IMG/VR virus record: IMGVR_UViG_3300024239_000011
Span: 206,303 to 270,302 of that record
Direction: 5' to 3' (one strand)
Length of the DNA: 64,000 bases
Source of the DNA: a virus
Part shown: piece by piece, positions 23,948-32,602 of the stretch
How the letters are laid out: each line of letters opens with the position of its first letter
How positions within the stretch are numbered: position 1 is the first letter of the stretch
Notes under the pieces: model-generated
Database searches by the model: none
Told to the model about the DNA's origin: nothing
Seen by the model: the letters and a program-made list of their open reading frames with translations, nothing else
Position numbers and translations under genes: made by a program

Positions 23948-24496
23948 ATGGAAGACGATCTCGTAAAACACAGCAAATTCATGAGCCTCATCTTGCGGCA
24001 TAAACCCGAGAAAGTAGGTCTTACCCTCGGGGATGGCGGTTGGGTCAATACGTTTGACCTCATCAAGGCGATGAATGACCACAATTACCCGATCACTCTC
24101 GACACCCTCATTACAGTCGTTGAAGACAACGACAAGAAGCGTTTCTCCTTCAACCATGACAGGTCGATGATACGGGCTGCCCAAGGGCATTCGGTTGATG
24201 TGAAGCTGGACTATCGCCCGAAACGCCCGCCTGATCGACTGCATCACGGTACCGTCTACGCCTTCCTGAAGTCGATCAAGCAGACCGGCTTGGACAAGGG
24301 CAAGCGCCATGCAGTGCATCTGAGCGAGGATTATGCGACGGCGGTCAAGGTTGGATCGCGCCGTGGTGATCCGGTCATCCTGATCATCAAAGCCAAGGAA
24401 ATGCACGAGGACGGCTATTCGTTCTTCCAGAGCGACAATGGCGTTTGGCTGACCGACTTCGTGTTACCGAAGTACATCATCTTCCCCAATGACTGA
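23948..24496 (+). CDS. kptA: RNA 2'-phosphotransferase (Tpt1/KptA family)
   Basis: Moves an internal RNA 2'-phosphate onto NAD+, giving ADP-ribose 1'',2''-cyclic phosphate and nicotinamide. Motifs: KFMSLILRHKPEKVGL (Arg and His of the RNA-binding lobe), LHHGTVYAFLKSIKQTGL (ADP-ribosyl lobe) and KRHAVHLSEDYATAVKVG. The length of 182 is standard. It consumes NAD+, which ties it to the NAD+ synthesis genes at 7941-14582. No partner tRNA ligase is seen in the window. Confidence 0.93.
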   Translation: MEDDLVKHSKFMSLILRHKPEKVGLTLGDGGWVNTFDLIKAMNDHNYPITLDTLITVVEDNDKKRFSFNHDRSMIRAAQGHSVDVKLDYRPKRPPDRLHHGTVYAFLKSIKQTGLDKGKRHAVHLSEDYATAVKVGSRRGDPVILIIKAKEMHEDGYSFFQSDNGVWLTDFVLPKYIIFPND

Positions 24497-24896
24497 GGTA
24501 TTTTACGCATCGACTGACTATGGTGGGTCTAGACAGTACCTACACCCAGATGATGGTAACCCTCTCATTGGTGACGTATATCGGGATCAGTCTGAGATTG
24601 GGTGGGAAGGACTTTTGAAATACGCCACAAGCTATATAGGCGATTTCTTCAAGATTTTCCCGTTTGATGTTGAACAAACAGTATTCGGTGAACGAAAGAT
24701 CGTTATTGGCAAATTAATCATCGAGAAAGGTCATAGAATTTGTCCAATTAGATATGATTTCTACATACGGACATCAAACAACGTTCTTGTATATGCATTA
24801 GAAATGTGGTTGAAGGGCAAACCCATCATTCATACTTTCATAAATCGAGAAATCCATGACAGAATCTATCAGGATGCATGTCATGAAGGGCTATAG
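24489..24896 (+). CDS. Hypothetical protein, 135 residues
   Basis: Overlaps the Tpt1 stop by eight bases, so it is co-translated with it. Aromatic-rich, with no recognised motif (MTEVFYASTDYGGSRQYLHP). Confidence 0.6.
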   Translation: MTEVFYASTDYGGSRQYLHPDDGNPLIGDVYRDQSEIGWEGLLKYATSYIGDFFKIFPFDVEQTVFGERKIVIGKLIIEKGHRICPIRYDFYIRTSNNVLVYALEMWLKGKPIIHTFINREIHDRIYQDACHEGL

Positions 24897-24900
24897 CAAG

Positions 24901-24942
24901 AATGGGTAGACCTTGTAATCAATCCCTGATTACAGACCCATT
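24901..24942. terminator. Hairpin between convergent genes
   Basis: Inner stem TGTAATCA/TGATTACA and outer stem AATGGGT/ACCCATT enclose the ends of 24489-24896 and 24930-25172. The T-runs are weak. Confidence 0.45.
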
Positions 24943-25172
24943 CCCATGCCCATACCACCATCATCACCACCATCAGGCTCACCATAAATTAATTCAAGCA
25001 TGTCGTTGCGCTGGAGCATTTCCAGACGACGTGTTGCGCGAATTTTTTTGAGTTTATTGAGGTCGCGCAAAGTCAGGCGGCTCTTGCGGGTATCAGACTT
25101 TTTGAACTGATTGAGTTTATCATCATCCGGATCATAGTAGCCGTAATTCGCGTTAATTTCGCTTGCCTTCAT
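24930..25172 (-). CDS. Small conserved T4-superfamily structural-region protein
   Basis: 80 residues: DYDP-like acidic front (YGYYDPDDDKLNQ), then a basic helix (SRLTLRDLNKLKKIRATRR) and a Gly/Met tail (GGMGMGMGL). This layout resembles a small protein conserved beside head or neck genes in T4-like marine phages; its role is not known to me. It is alone on the minus strand and has its own late-type promoter. Confidence 0.6.
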   Translation of the reverse strand: MKASEINANYGYYDPDDDKLNQFKKSDTRKSRLTLRDLNKLKKIRATRRLEMLQRNDMLELIYGEPDGGDDGGMGMGMGL

Positions 25173-25197
25173 CTAGTCCCTCACTTGATGGTACTAG

Positions 25198-25205
25198 CTA
25201 TTTAG
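25198..25205 (-). promoter_or_regulatory. Late promoter motif for the gene at 24930-25172
   Basis: Minus strand reads CTAAATAG about 26 bases upstream of the start at 25172. Confidence 0.5.
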
Positions 25206-25225
25206 CACGAACTCTGTGCGGCGAC

Positions 25226-25254
25226 TTGACAGCCCCAAATTGTAAAGGTATGCT
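25226..25254 (+). promoter_or_regulatory. Strong sigma-70-type early promoter
   Basis: TTGACA at 25226-25231 and TATGCT at 25249-25254, spacer 17. Nearly the same sequence (TTGACAGCC start) recurs at 25835. Confidence 0.85.
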
Positions 25255-25276
25255 GGGTCATCTTACGAGGTGACCC

Positions 25277-25816
25277 ATGGACAAGAATGCCGCCATTGCC
25301 TTGATGCAAGCTGCTGGTATCGCCGCTTCCGACGAGTTCGGTGCGGACATCGACTTCAAGAGCGATGCGGCGCGGCTGGTTCTGGACGACATTCTGACCA
25401 CCCTGATCAACCGGGGTGTCGCCAAGGTTACCAATGCCAAGCCGGGCGCTCCGGTGGCGCTGGACAACCGCAACGAAAAAACCCGCTATGAGGTCAAGAT
25501 CGAATTCAGCGTTGATCATTACAGCGCGGGCATGCACGAGTTCGTTGGTACGATGGATGAATTGAAAGTATCCATCAAGAAAGCTGCCGACAAATTCTAC
25601 CGCGAGGTCGAGGATAACTTCGACAAGTACGGCGATCACCGTTGCTATTGCCCGATGTTGGGTAACGGCTATCCCTGCCGGTCGCCCGATATGGGCGACG
25701 TGGTGTCGTTCACCGTCATCGATGTCTTTGCCTTGATTGGCGGGCGTAAAGAAGAAGTCAAATACCACAGCGATGTTTACCAGAAATTCCGGCGAATTGC
25801 CCAGGACGAAGAGTAA
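25277..25816 (+). CDS. Hypothetical early protein, 179 residues
   Basis: No recognised family. Charged protein with a short Cys cluster (CYCPMLGNGYPC, about residue 130). Codon use is GC-rich and biased, and the promoter is near consensus, as expected of a strongly expressed early host-takeover protein. The AGGTGACCC leader supplies the ribosome site. Confidence 0.75.
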   Translation: MDKNAAIALMQAAGIAASDEFGADIDFKSDAARLVLDDILTTLINRGVAKVTNAKPGAPVALDNRNEKTRYEVKIEFSVDHYSAGMHEFVGTMDELKVSIKKAADKFYREVEDNFDKYGDHRCYCPMLGNGYPCRSPDMGDVVSFTVIDVFALIGGRKEEVKYHSDVYQKFRRIAQDEE

Positions 25817-25834
25817 CGTTTTCTTCGCGGCATC

Positions 25835-25863
25835 TTGACAGCCTCAGATAGTAAGTGTATTGT
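25835..25863 (+). promoter_or_regulatory. Strong sigma-70-type early promoter
   Basis: TTGACA at 25835-25840 and TATTGT at 25858-25863, spacer 17. It drives the gene at 25893. Confidence 0.82.
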
Positions 25864-25892
25864 GGTCCCGTTCAGAGAGAAGGAACGGGACC

Positions 25893-26510
25893 ATGAAGAC
25901 CCTTGGCGCTACCGTCTACGAATTCGGTCTGGTAAACAGCACCCCGGTGATCCGGGAACTGATCGTTGTTTCGGTGGACATGAACGGTGGGTACCGGACC
26001 ACTCCGGACACGACCAAGGGTTTCACCATCACCGACACCCGCGACAACGCTGAAGCTGGTCTGCGTGACGTGATCGCGGTTCGTCTGGCTGCTCTGCGCT
26101 CCGAGATTGAGGCGCTGGAAGCGGTCGAGGTGCCCCAGGTGGACACCGCCCGTGACAAAATCACCGACATGGACTTCAAGGGCGTCCGCAACTTCTACAA
26201 GGCGGCTCCCAAGGTCGTCAGCCCGTTTGCTGTGGGTACCGAAGTGTACCGTGTTTGTATGGGCATGATGGGCGGCACCGTGGTTGAGAAAACCGTGGTT
26301 TCACGCCTCTTCCTCAGTTCAAATCAGGGCAAGCTTACCGTTCTGGTGGGTACCGGGACCGACACCTCGAACTATTCCCTCGCTCGGTATGACGGGGAAG
26401 GTAAGATGGCGAACAACGCCACAGTGTACCATTTGACCAAGGATGTGGCGGAAGCCAATCTGCTCAAGGTAATGTTGGACAAGGCTGCCGAGGAAGTGTT
26501 TACCCGATAA
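25893..26510 (+). CDS. Hypothetical early protein, 205 residues
   Basis: No recognised family. The ATG at 25893 follows an AAGGA ribosome site and is preferred to an upstream start at 25860 that lies within the promoter. Like its neighbour it has a GC-rich, biased codon pattern and a near-consensus promoter. Predicted to be soluble with a central helix (AEAGLRDVIAVRLAALRSEI). Confidence 0.75.
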   Translation: MKTLGATVYEFGLVNSTPVIRELIVVSVDMNGGYRTTPDTTKGFTITDTRDNAEAGLRDVIAVRLAALRSEIEALEAVEVPQVDTARDKITDMDFKGVRNFYKAAPKVVSPFAVGTEVYRVCMGMMGGTVVEKTVVSRLFLSSNQGKLTVLVGTGTDTSNYSLARYDGEGKMANNATVYHLTKDVAEANLLKVMLDKAAEEVFTR

Positions 26511-26527
26511 ATACGGGCAATAAAAAA

Positions 26528-26543
26528 CCAGCCCTCAGGCTGG
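26528..26543 (-). terminator. Rho-independent terminator, minus strand
   Basis: Stem CCAGCC/GGCTGG with a four-base loop, followed on the minus strand by TTTTTTATT. It ends the gene at 26535-26801 and overlaps its stop. Confidence 0.85.
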
Positions 26544-26801
26544 CGATAGATATTCCTCTACTAGATGGGCAAGGAAATCGAGTGCCCCTTGCGGCGTGGT
26601 CAACATTGTTACCGGGAGTGGTTGATTTAGCGACAAATGGACAATATTGGATGAAAAGTACCGTATAAGTCCAAAACCCTCGTATCGACCACTTCCGGGT
26701 TCTCTTGGTCCCCACCGCCCTCTCTTTCGTAGCTTCCGTGGGGGTTCGTGAGTCTGCCCTAACAGACTATCACAGGCGGCATAAAAAACTTCCTTTTCCA
26801 T
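26535..26801 (-). CDS. Hypothetical protein, 88 residues, possibly from a leaderless transcript
   Basis: Begins MEKEVFYAACDSLLGQTHEP and has a basic patch (RKLRKRGRWGPR). A longer frame from 26858 is rejected because it runs through a terminator. A TATAAATA motif ends five bases before the ATG, which would place the transcript start on the start codon itself. Confidence 0.55.
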   Translation of the reverse strand: MEKEVFYAACDSLLGQTHEPPRKLRKRGRWGPREPGSGRYEGFGLIRYFSSNIVHLSLNQPLPVTMLTTPQGALDFLAHLVEEYLSPA

Positions 26802-26806
26802 GAGCC

Positions 26807-26814
26807 TATTTATA
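26807..26814 (-). promoter_or_regulatory. Consensus late promoter TATAAATA, five bases from the start codon
   Basis: Perfect T4-type late box on the minus strand. The short distance to the ATG at 26801 predicts a leaderless message. Confidence 0.6.
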
Positions 26815-26823
26815 GCAAAGAAA

Positions 26824-26850
26824 AAAGGGGAGGTCAACAACCTCCCCTTT
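26824..26850 (-). terminator. Rho-independent terminator after the portal operon
   Basis: Stem AAAGGGGAGGT/ACCTCCCCTTT, then TTTTTTCTTT on the minus strand, immediately after the stop of 26852-27052. Confidence 0.88.
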
Positions 26851-26851
26851 C

Positions 26852-27052
26852 TTACCATCCGCGTGCAATATCGCGCGTGATTTCTAAGTAATCTGGCTCG
26901 TCAACCACCACAATATCAGGTTCGGTTCCCCGTTCCATAATTATAGGGGAATTTTCATGATTGGGTTCCCATACCCATTCCTGCCCATCCCAGACAAGTT
27001 TCCCACCTTTGACACCAAACACGGGCGGAACGACAACTACCAGAACCATCAC
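26852..27052 (-). CDS. Hypothetical protein, 66 residues, in the portal operon
   Basis: Starts with a hydrophobic stretch (MMVLVVVVPPVFGV), then acidic. Overlaps the preceding stop by four bases. A possible small structural component; no family recognised. Confidence 0.6.
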   Translation of the reverse strand: MMVLVVVVPPVFGVKGGKLVWDGQEWVWEPNHENSPIIMERGTEPDIVVVDEPDYLEITRDIARGW

Positions 27053-27516
27053 ACCCCGCCAACAATGTCCCGCACGGCTGCCAAATAATCAATCTTAGTA
27101 GGCTTTTCCTCTTGAATATCCGGGAGTTTGACGGTCAAACCCAACCCAGACTTTACCATGGTGAAATATTTCACTTCACCAAAGTTGATCAAATCCCCAC
27201 CAGGGAGCGTATCTACAAGCGACCCACGCGGCTCGATATTTACACGAGCATTATTGACATTGGGTATGTACCCACTGCCTCCACCAGTGCCCGAAACGGT
27301 GATGGATGTTTTATCAACCACCTGAGAATATCCACACCCACCAATGTTGTTTTGGCTGGACGATAACATGGTCATCTTACGAAGATCATCAATCGTGAAC
27401 AAAGACATTTCAGCAAGCTTCATGTTCTTAATTTGTTCCTTATAGAGACGATCACTTTCTTGTTTCTCTGCTTCCGACCAACCGTAACTGATCTCATACT
27501 TGTCAACTATATCCAT
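27049..27516 (-). CDS. Hypothetical protein, 155 residues, downstream of portal
   Basis: Helical N-terminus with a possible Gly-rich strand repeat in the middle (GGCGYSQVV, then GTGGGSGYIPNV) reminiscent of short structural repeats. It follows the portal gene by 14 bases on the same strand, so a virion role is plausible. Not recognised. Confidence 0.6.
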   Translation of the reverse strand: MDIVDKYEISYGWSEAEKQESDRLYKEQIKNMKLAEMSLFTIDDLRKMTMLSSSQNNIGGCGYSQVVDKTSITVSGTGGGSGYIPNVNNARVNIEPRGSLVDTLPGGDLINFGEVKYFTMVKSGLGLTVKLPDIQEEKPTKIDYLAAVRDIVGGV

Positions 27517-27530
27517 ATTCCACCTTCTTA

Positions 27531-29291
27531 TTAGAGGTTTAGGTCTGGTCCGGTATCACCACCAGACGCGCCTTCGCCACCGCTAATTGGACTTTCACCA
27601 CCGGTCATGTCCATGTCACCACCTTCATCGCCCATGTCCATATCACCCATACCCATATCGAAGCCGCCACCGCCGCCCCCAATACCAACATCACGCAGAC
27701 CGCCGCTTTTGTCTTCACCGGACTTACCAGACTTATCTTTAACCTTCGAAGCGTTTTCGGCTGCCCAATACTTCTCATTTTCGAGAACTTCGTCTTCAGT
27801 CCAACCAGCATACTTGATAAGACCGTAACGCTTCGAAATCCACGGAATCTGACTGACTTGACCATACAATCCAAGACGCTGAGAATCAATTTCCATACGC
27901 TTGTATTCACCGAAGTTTTGTGGCTCGTGGAATGCAATCTCGTAGATAGTCGGATGAATTTCGATGCCGTTCCTCTTTAAGAACAACTTGAATTCCATAT
28001 CAAACATTGGCGCAAGAACATTCTGAAGACGTTGGCAATATTTTGAGAAACGCCATTCCTGAATGTATGCGGTACCTACACGCCCATCACTTACCTGGGC
28101 GGTACCATCTTCTGGTCCAGTCGGTAAATACGATGTTGGAATACGCAGCGCACGGAACAACTTATTGCTGAAGTATTTCACGTCATCGATCTCGCCCAGG
28201 TTCTCACCCGCAGGGAGAGTTTCAACCTTAGAGCCGCGACCCTCGGCTGACTGAGCAAAGAAATAGTCTTCAATGATCGCCATGGGATTATACGCCGCAT
28301 CCAGAATGGATGCGCCACCGCCTGTCCGGTTAGGAATACGACGCTGGTGAATTTCGTTCTTGATTCGTTCCACATAAGCCATCGCCTTATGGGCGGGCAT
28401 GTTACCCACATCCACATAAAATACGCGACGTTCAGGGGCACGCTGGACGCGGTAAATGATCATCGCATCTTCCAGCAATTCCTTCTGCTTATAGACCTTG
28501 AATACCGATTCAAGAATTGAGTTACCAAATGGCCAATTCTGATCCATACCTTCGGACAAAGAAAGGTGAACCACATGTTCTGCCGCCACCGGCACAACTT
28601 GTTCATTGTGTCCACCACCGAACCGGGTTTGCATAATCGGGGTTGAAGCCAGGGTGGAACCGCCGCCCATCAATGGTTCAGCGCCAGTCTGGGACGGCCA
28701 TGCACCATTCATATTCGCAGCATCCTTGCGGAGCGCCGTAGCGGTCTTTGCCATGATGTTCAGGTCCAAATCCTTGATCAAGTATTCCTGGGGTTCCTTA
28801 CCCTCGGCTTCATTGACCACGATGGACTGCACCTTGGCATGATCGACCCACATGAGTTCATACGTCTCGGGGTCGCGGATAAAGAACTGATCACCGTACT
28901 TGATCGTGTTACGGACAACCTTCCAAATGCGACGGCGGAAATCGTTCAGCTTGACCCACTTACGAAGAGCAGTTTCAAGAAGTTCAGTTTCCGTTTCGGT
29001 CGGTTCTTCGTGATACACGATCTCGAACGGCTGATCCTCATTGTCTTCGATCTGGGTACAGAAATCGGCAATGGTATCGAGGGCAGCATTGATTTCACTG
29101 TCCATATCCATCTGGTCATACTGTGTATAGCGCGCAATGCGGTCGCCTTGACCAGAATAGACCTCGGGGAGCCAGCTTGCGAATTTACCGCCGGTACCGG
29201 CGCCATATGCTCTATCGTCAAGCCCGCTCATCGCGGTAGATGCCTTGAGCTTTTTGCTCGGCACTACCTGAAAGTGCTTCTTCCAACTCAT
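27531..29291 (-). CDS. 20: Portal vertex protein gp20
   Basis: Dodecameric DNA entry ring of the head. 586 residues, close to the 524 of T4 gp20. Typical stretches include DDRAYGAGTGGKFASWLPEV near the start, AALDTIADFCTQIEDNEDQP, FIRDPETYELMWVDHAKV, RVQRAPERRVFYVDVGNMP and IPTSYLPTGPEDGTAQVSDG. The C-terminal 80 residues are a Gly/Asp/Met-rich tail, longer than in T4. Followed by two small genes and a terminator; preceded by the tape measure gene. Confidence 0.93.
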   Translation of the reverse strand: MSWKKHFQVVPSKKLKASTAMSGLDDRAYGAGTGGKFASWLPEVYSGQGDRIARYTQYDQMDMDSEINAALDTIADFCTQIEDNEDQPFEIVYHEEPTETETELLETALRKWVKLNDFRRRIWKVVRNTIKYGDQFFIRDPETYELMWVDHAKVQSIVVNEAEGKEPQEYLIKDLDLNIMAKTATALRKDAANMNGAWPSQTGAEPLMGGGSTLASTPIMQTRFGGGHNEQVVPVAAEHVVHLSLSEGMDQNWPFGNSILESVFKVYKQKELLEDAMIIYRVQRAPERRVFYVDVGNMPAHKAMAYVERIKNEIHQRRIPNRTGGGASILDAAYNPMAIIEDYFFAQSAEGRGSKVETLPAGENLGEIDDVKYFSNKLFRALRIPTSYLPTGPEDGTAQVSDGRVGTAYIQEWRFSKYCQRLQNVLAPMFDMEFKLFLKRNGIEIHPTIYEIAFHEPQNFGEYKRMEIDSQRLGLYGQVSQIPWISKRYGLIKYAGWTEDEVLENEKYWAAENASKVKDKSGKSGEDKSGGLRDVGIGGGGGGFDMGMGDMDMGDEGGDMDMTGGESPISGGEGASGGDTGPDLNL

Positions 29292-29332
29292 TAAATCACC
29301 TCAAGTGTGTGTAGTGGTGTGATTAACCGCGA

Positions 29333-29340
29333 CTATTTAT
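29333..29340 (-). promoter_or_regulatory. Late promoter motif for portal operon
   Basis: Minus strand reads ATAAATAG, 41 bases before the portal start, overlapping the tape measure stop. Confidence 0.55.
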
Positions 29341-31424
29341 GCAGTCTGAACAGCGATTCGCCCGGTATTGTCTGCCATGTCCTTCGTGTGGCGCAATGTA
29401 TCTTCCAAACGTTCGTTCTGTTTCTTCAATTCTTCCATCATAACACGTTGCTGCTCTAGTTGAGCTTTAAGAATTTCGATGGTTTCATTTCGGTGGGCAG
29501 TCTGCGCGTCTGCCTGTTTTTGCAACTCTGACTTCTGTTGCTCGGACATAACTGCTATGGGCTGGTCTTTACCACCCATGTTCTGGTTGTTATTAGGAGA
29601 AGTAACCGTCGTCGGAGTTTGTGCGGGTCCGGACGAACCGAAGATTCCAGTTACACTATCCCAGGCGCTACCGATTGCCCCGGTAGTAGTATTCCAGGCA
29701 TTTGAAACCGTTGACTTGGCAGACGCATAACTGTTGGTAACGCCGTTTACAAAGCCTGCAACACTATCGATGGCTTGCCTCAACGATTCGAGACTGCTTT
29801 GCCATTTTTCAATTTCACCACCTAGCGACCAATTACTAAGCGATTCCTTGGTTTTGAGCAGCCATTTCGCTATTTCTGCTAATGTTCCATCCCCACCGGC
29901 CAACTCAGCCACCTTCCCCCACAGGTAATCCCATGCTTCCAAGGCTGCGGCACGAAGACGCTCAAAAATACTTTCAAACTTTTTCGTCCATTGCTCACTG
30001 TCGGTGCCCAAGGTATTAATCTCTTTCATGATGTCCGCAATGGTATCCCATGCTGGACCAAGAAATTTTGCACCCTTGTCAAAAAGGTCGAACGCAAACG
30101 ATTTGAAATTTGCACGCAATGTGCTTAGCGCCTGATCAGCTTGAAGCAAGGTCCGGGTAAACCCAGTACGTCGCTTCATTTCTTCCTCAAACGATTCTGG
30201 TTTCTGGTTCGCAGACTCGCGGGCATGGGCGAGAACGTCCATGACCATTTTGGACTGCGCATCGCCGTCAGACGCCATCTGATTGAGGATTTGTATCTGG
30301 GCTTCTGACATGTTCCCAAGATCAGCCATCAATGCCTTGGTGATGGCTTCCGGGTCTGTCTTCCCACCACTGTTCGCCGTGTTTAGCTGGTTCTGAATGG
30401 TGTCTAGCGTATTCTGAAGACCAAGCCCTGCATTCGATGCCAGATCGGAGAACCATACACTCCCGTTCTTCACAAACGCATCCATGATCGAATCGGCGGC
30501 GCCCTTACCAGCCTGGGCAGACATATTCTGGTACAACTTCATGAGTTCTTGCTGACTACCTTGACCGCGCATACTCATGGAGAGTTTCCACCCGGAATCG
30601 TCATTCGATTTAGTCATAGAACCACGTAGAATGTCGTCGCGGCTTCGACCGGTTATGCGCGCCAACATATCTGCGTTCTGGACCAAATCCTTGAAGCTTT
30701 CAGCAGCATCCTTGGCACTCATTGTTTCAAGCTTGCCTGTCTGCTTGAGCATTTTTATGTGCTGGGTGTAATGCTTCTGCACATCCCCCAACGTCATCCC
30801 AAAGTTCTCGACCTTAGCCATCACCGAGGTCATCGTTGAGAAATAGTCGCTGAGTCCTTTTCCACCCAGTGTCGCGGCAGCTTCGGATGCCTCGTTGATA
30901 GTCTGTGCAAATTGATCAATGGACATATTAGCGTGATATGCCGCTTGACCCATCGCAATGATGTTACCACCAAATGACTGACCGACATTGATCATGTCAC
31001 GGTAGGTATTTCGTGATGCAACCATTTCATCGAATACGTCGGTCATCGCACCAACGACAAGTCCAACGGTCGCACCAAGCAACGAACCAATAAGCGGAAT
31101 TTTACCTAAGGTGTCACCAACCGCGTCCCCCATATCAGAGACCGTCCGAGTGACACTGCGGGCTACATTATCAAAATTACCCAAGTTGTCGAGCGTGTTA
31201 TTAACCGACCGTCCAAACTCGACCGAGTCATTACGCAAACTATCAAATATCGTTTTAGTGGCTTTTTCACGAGAAATATCTTTGTTCTTAGCGGCTCTAT
31301 CATCACGAGACCGCTTTCCCCCCATTGCATCCACAAGGTCACGAAGCGTCTTTTCAGTTGCCCAACCGTCGCGTTTATCGATTTGCAATAGAAGACGGCC
31401 AAGCAGTTTTTCGTCAATGTCCAT
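29337..31424 (-). CDS. Tail tape measure protein
   Basis: Sets tail length and is ejected with DNA. 695 residues, rich in helix with a hydrophobic Gly-rich membrane-active segment near residues 90-115 (IPLIGSLLGATVGLVVG). It contains many Ala/Gln/Asn-rich amphipathic helices and a C-terminal coiled coil (SEQQKSELQKQADAQ, ending near EELKKQNERLEDTL). Its place between portal and baseplate genes and its length fit a T4-type gp29-like role, although sequence match to T4 gp29 is not obvious. ATG at 31424 has a GAGGTG ribosome site; a GTG at 31433 is the alternative. Confidence 0.78.
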   Translation of the reverse strand: MDIDEKLLGRLLLQIDKRDGWATEKTLRDLVDAMGGKRSRDDRAAKNKDISREKATKTIFDSLRNDSVEFGRSVNNTLDNLGNFDNVARSVTRTVSDMGDAVGDTLGKIPLIGSLLGATVGLVVGAMTDVFDEMVASRNTYRDMINVGQSFGGNIIAMGQAAYHANMSIDQFAQTINEASEAAATLGGKGLSDYFSTMTSVMAKVENFGMTLGDVQKHYTQHIKMLKQTGKLETMSAKDAAESFKDLVQNADMLARITGRSRDDILRGSMTKSNDDSGWKLSMSMRGQGSQQELMKLYQNMSAQAGKGAADSIMDAFVKNGSVWFSDLASNAGLGLQNTLDTIQNQLNTANSGGKTDPEAITKALMADLGNMSEAQIQILNQMASDGDAQSKMVMDVLAHARESANQKPESFEEEMKRRTGFTRTLLQADQALSTLRANFKSFAFDLFDKGAKFLGPAWDTIADIMKEINTLGTDSEQWTKKFESIFERLRAAALEAWDYLWGKVAELAGGDGTLAEIAKWLLKTKESLSNWSLGGEIEKWQSSLESLRQAIDSVAGFVNGVTNSYASAKSTVSNAWNTTTGAIGSAWDSVTGIFGSSGPAQTPTTVTSPNNNQNMGGKDQPIAVMSEQQKSELQKQADAQTAHRNETIEILKAQLEQQRVMMEELKKQNERLEDTLRHTKDMADNTGRIAVQTA

Positions 31425-31461
31425 CCGCGTCACCTCGGGTTAAAACCCAATAAAATCCGAT

Positions 31462-31469
31462 TATAAATA
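31462..31469 (+). promoter_or_regulatory. Consensus late promoter TATAAATA
   Basis: Exact T4 late box 34 bases ahead of the gp26-like gene, in the divergent gap with the tape measure gene. Confidence 0.75.
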
Positions 31470-31481
31470 CTGATATCTAAA

Positions 31482-31489
31482 GTATTTAG
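31482..31489 (-). promoter_or_regulatory. Late promoter motif for tape measure gene
   Basis: Minus strand reads CTAAATAC about 58 bases ahead of the ATG at 31424. It forms a divergent pair with 31462-31469. Confidence 0.6.
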
Positions 31490-31503
31490 TAAGGGATTAT
31501 AGT

Positions 31504-32346
31504 ATGACAGAAATGCCATCAACCAACCCACTGCGCAAATTCTTCCGCGAACCGGGTATATATATCAAGCTCCCAACCATGGGGTACTTCAACCCCGGTG
31601 AGATTGATTTCACGGCATCAGGGGAAATCCCGATCTACCCGATGACGGCTTACGATGAGCTTCTTCTGAAAAACCCTGATGCATTGCTCAATGGTGATGC
31701 AATCGAACGCATCATCACATCCTGTGTTCCTGATATTAGAAACCCACGAAATCTTTGCACACCAGATGTTGATACTATTCTTTTGGCAATTCGCGCATCA
31801 TCATATGGCGACATCATCGAATACCAATCAAATTGCCCCAAGTGTAACAAAGAAAACACTTATGCAGCATCCATCCGTTTTGCAGTAGAAACCATTGCAT
31901 TCCATGAACCGGCATATCCAGTGGAAGTGGGTAAGAATGTATTAGTGCATATTCGTCCACGGTCGTTTGCAACCGCGACGAAAGCGGCGATCAAAGCGTT
32001 TGAACAGCAAAAACTTCTTCAGGAAATCACCAAAGCAACTGAAATAGATGATCTTGAGAAAAACGCCATCTTCCGTGACAGCTTTGAGAAAATCTCAAAC
32101 CTGAACTTCGAACTGATAGCGGATTCGATTATTTCCGTTACTATCCCGCAAGGCACGGTGGTCGAACCGGAATTCATCAAAGAATGGCTAGTGAATACTG
32201 ACACTCGTTCCGTTAAAAAAGTGGAAAAGGAAATTTTACGAGTAACTGAGATCGGTGTGAACAAAAAACACGCGGTTTCCTGTCCTAATTGTCAGCACGA
32301 ATGGGAGTCGAATATTATCTTCGATCCATCCTATTTTTTCGGATGA
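31504..32346 (+). CDS. 26: Baseplate hub protein, T4 gp26-like
   Basis: 280 residues. The front GIYIKLPTMGYFNPGE and IPIYPMTAYDELLLKNPDAL, followed by ITSCVPDIRNP, follow the T4 baseplate hub (gp26/T4_baseplate family) pattern. Two Cys pairs, NCPKC near residue 118 and SCPNC near residue 260, could bind zinc; such pairs are seen in gp26-like proteins of T4-like phages. The gene stop overlaps the next start (ATGA). Confidence 0.78.
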   Translation: MTEMPSTNPLRKFFREPGIYIKLPTMGYFNPGEIDFTASGEIPIYPMTAYDELLLKNPDALLNGDAIERIITSCVPDIRNPRNLCTPDVDTILLAIRASSYGDIIEYQSNCPKCNKENTYAASIRFAVETIAFHEPAYPVEVGKNVLVHIRPRSFATATKAAIKAFEQQKLLQEITKATEIDDLEKNAIFRDSFEKISNLNFELIADSIISVTIPQGTVVEPEFIKEWLVNTDTRSVKKVEKEILRVTEIGVNKKHAVSCPNCQHEWESNIIFDPSYFFG

Positions 32347-32567
32347 GGCTCTTGGCAGCAACGCCGGAAGAAATTCAGCATATCCTCCATGAAATGACTG
32401 AGGAGTCGAGAGCCATAACAAAGTCAATAGCAGACATCGTAACTTACTCAAATGGTGGAGTAGGTTGGTCTGAAGCATGGTCAATGTCTCCGGAATCCCG
32501 CAAAACCATAGCGAAATCCATTGGAGAACTGTTTGAATTTAAGAAAAAAACTGGATTACCATTTTAA
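32343..32567 (+). CDS. Small baseplate hub assembly protein, gp51-like candidate
   Basis: 74 residues beginning MRLLAATPEEIQHILHEM. The end VGWSEAWSMSPESRKTIAKS matches small proteins that follow gp26 in T4-like genomes and help hub assembly. The ATG at 32343 overlaps the gp26-like stop. The name is given mostly from position. Confidence 0.5.
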   Translation: MRLLAATPEEIQHILHEMTEESRAITKSIADIVTYSNGGVGWSEAWSMSPESRKTIAKSIGELFEFKKKTGLPF

Positions 32568-32573
32568 TTGGGT

Positions 32574-32602
32574 TTGACACCCTCTACTATCCATGATAGT
32601 AT
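32574..32602 (+). promoter_or_regulatory. Sigma-70-type promoter for the membrane protein gene
   Basis: TTGACA at 32574-32579. A 17-base spacer gives TAGTAT at 32597-32602; TATGAT lies three bases further at spacing 20. The -35 box is inside the left arm of the inverted repeat 32575-32635. Confidence 0.65.
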
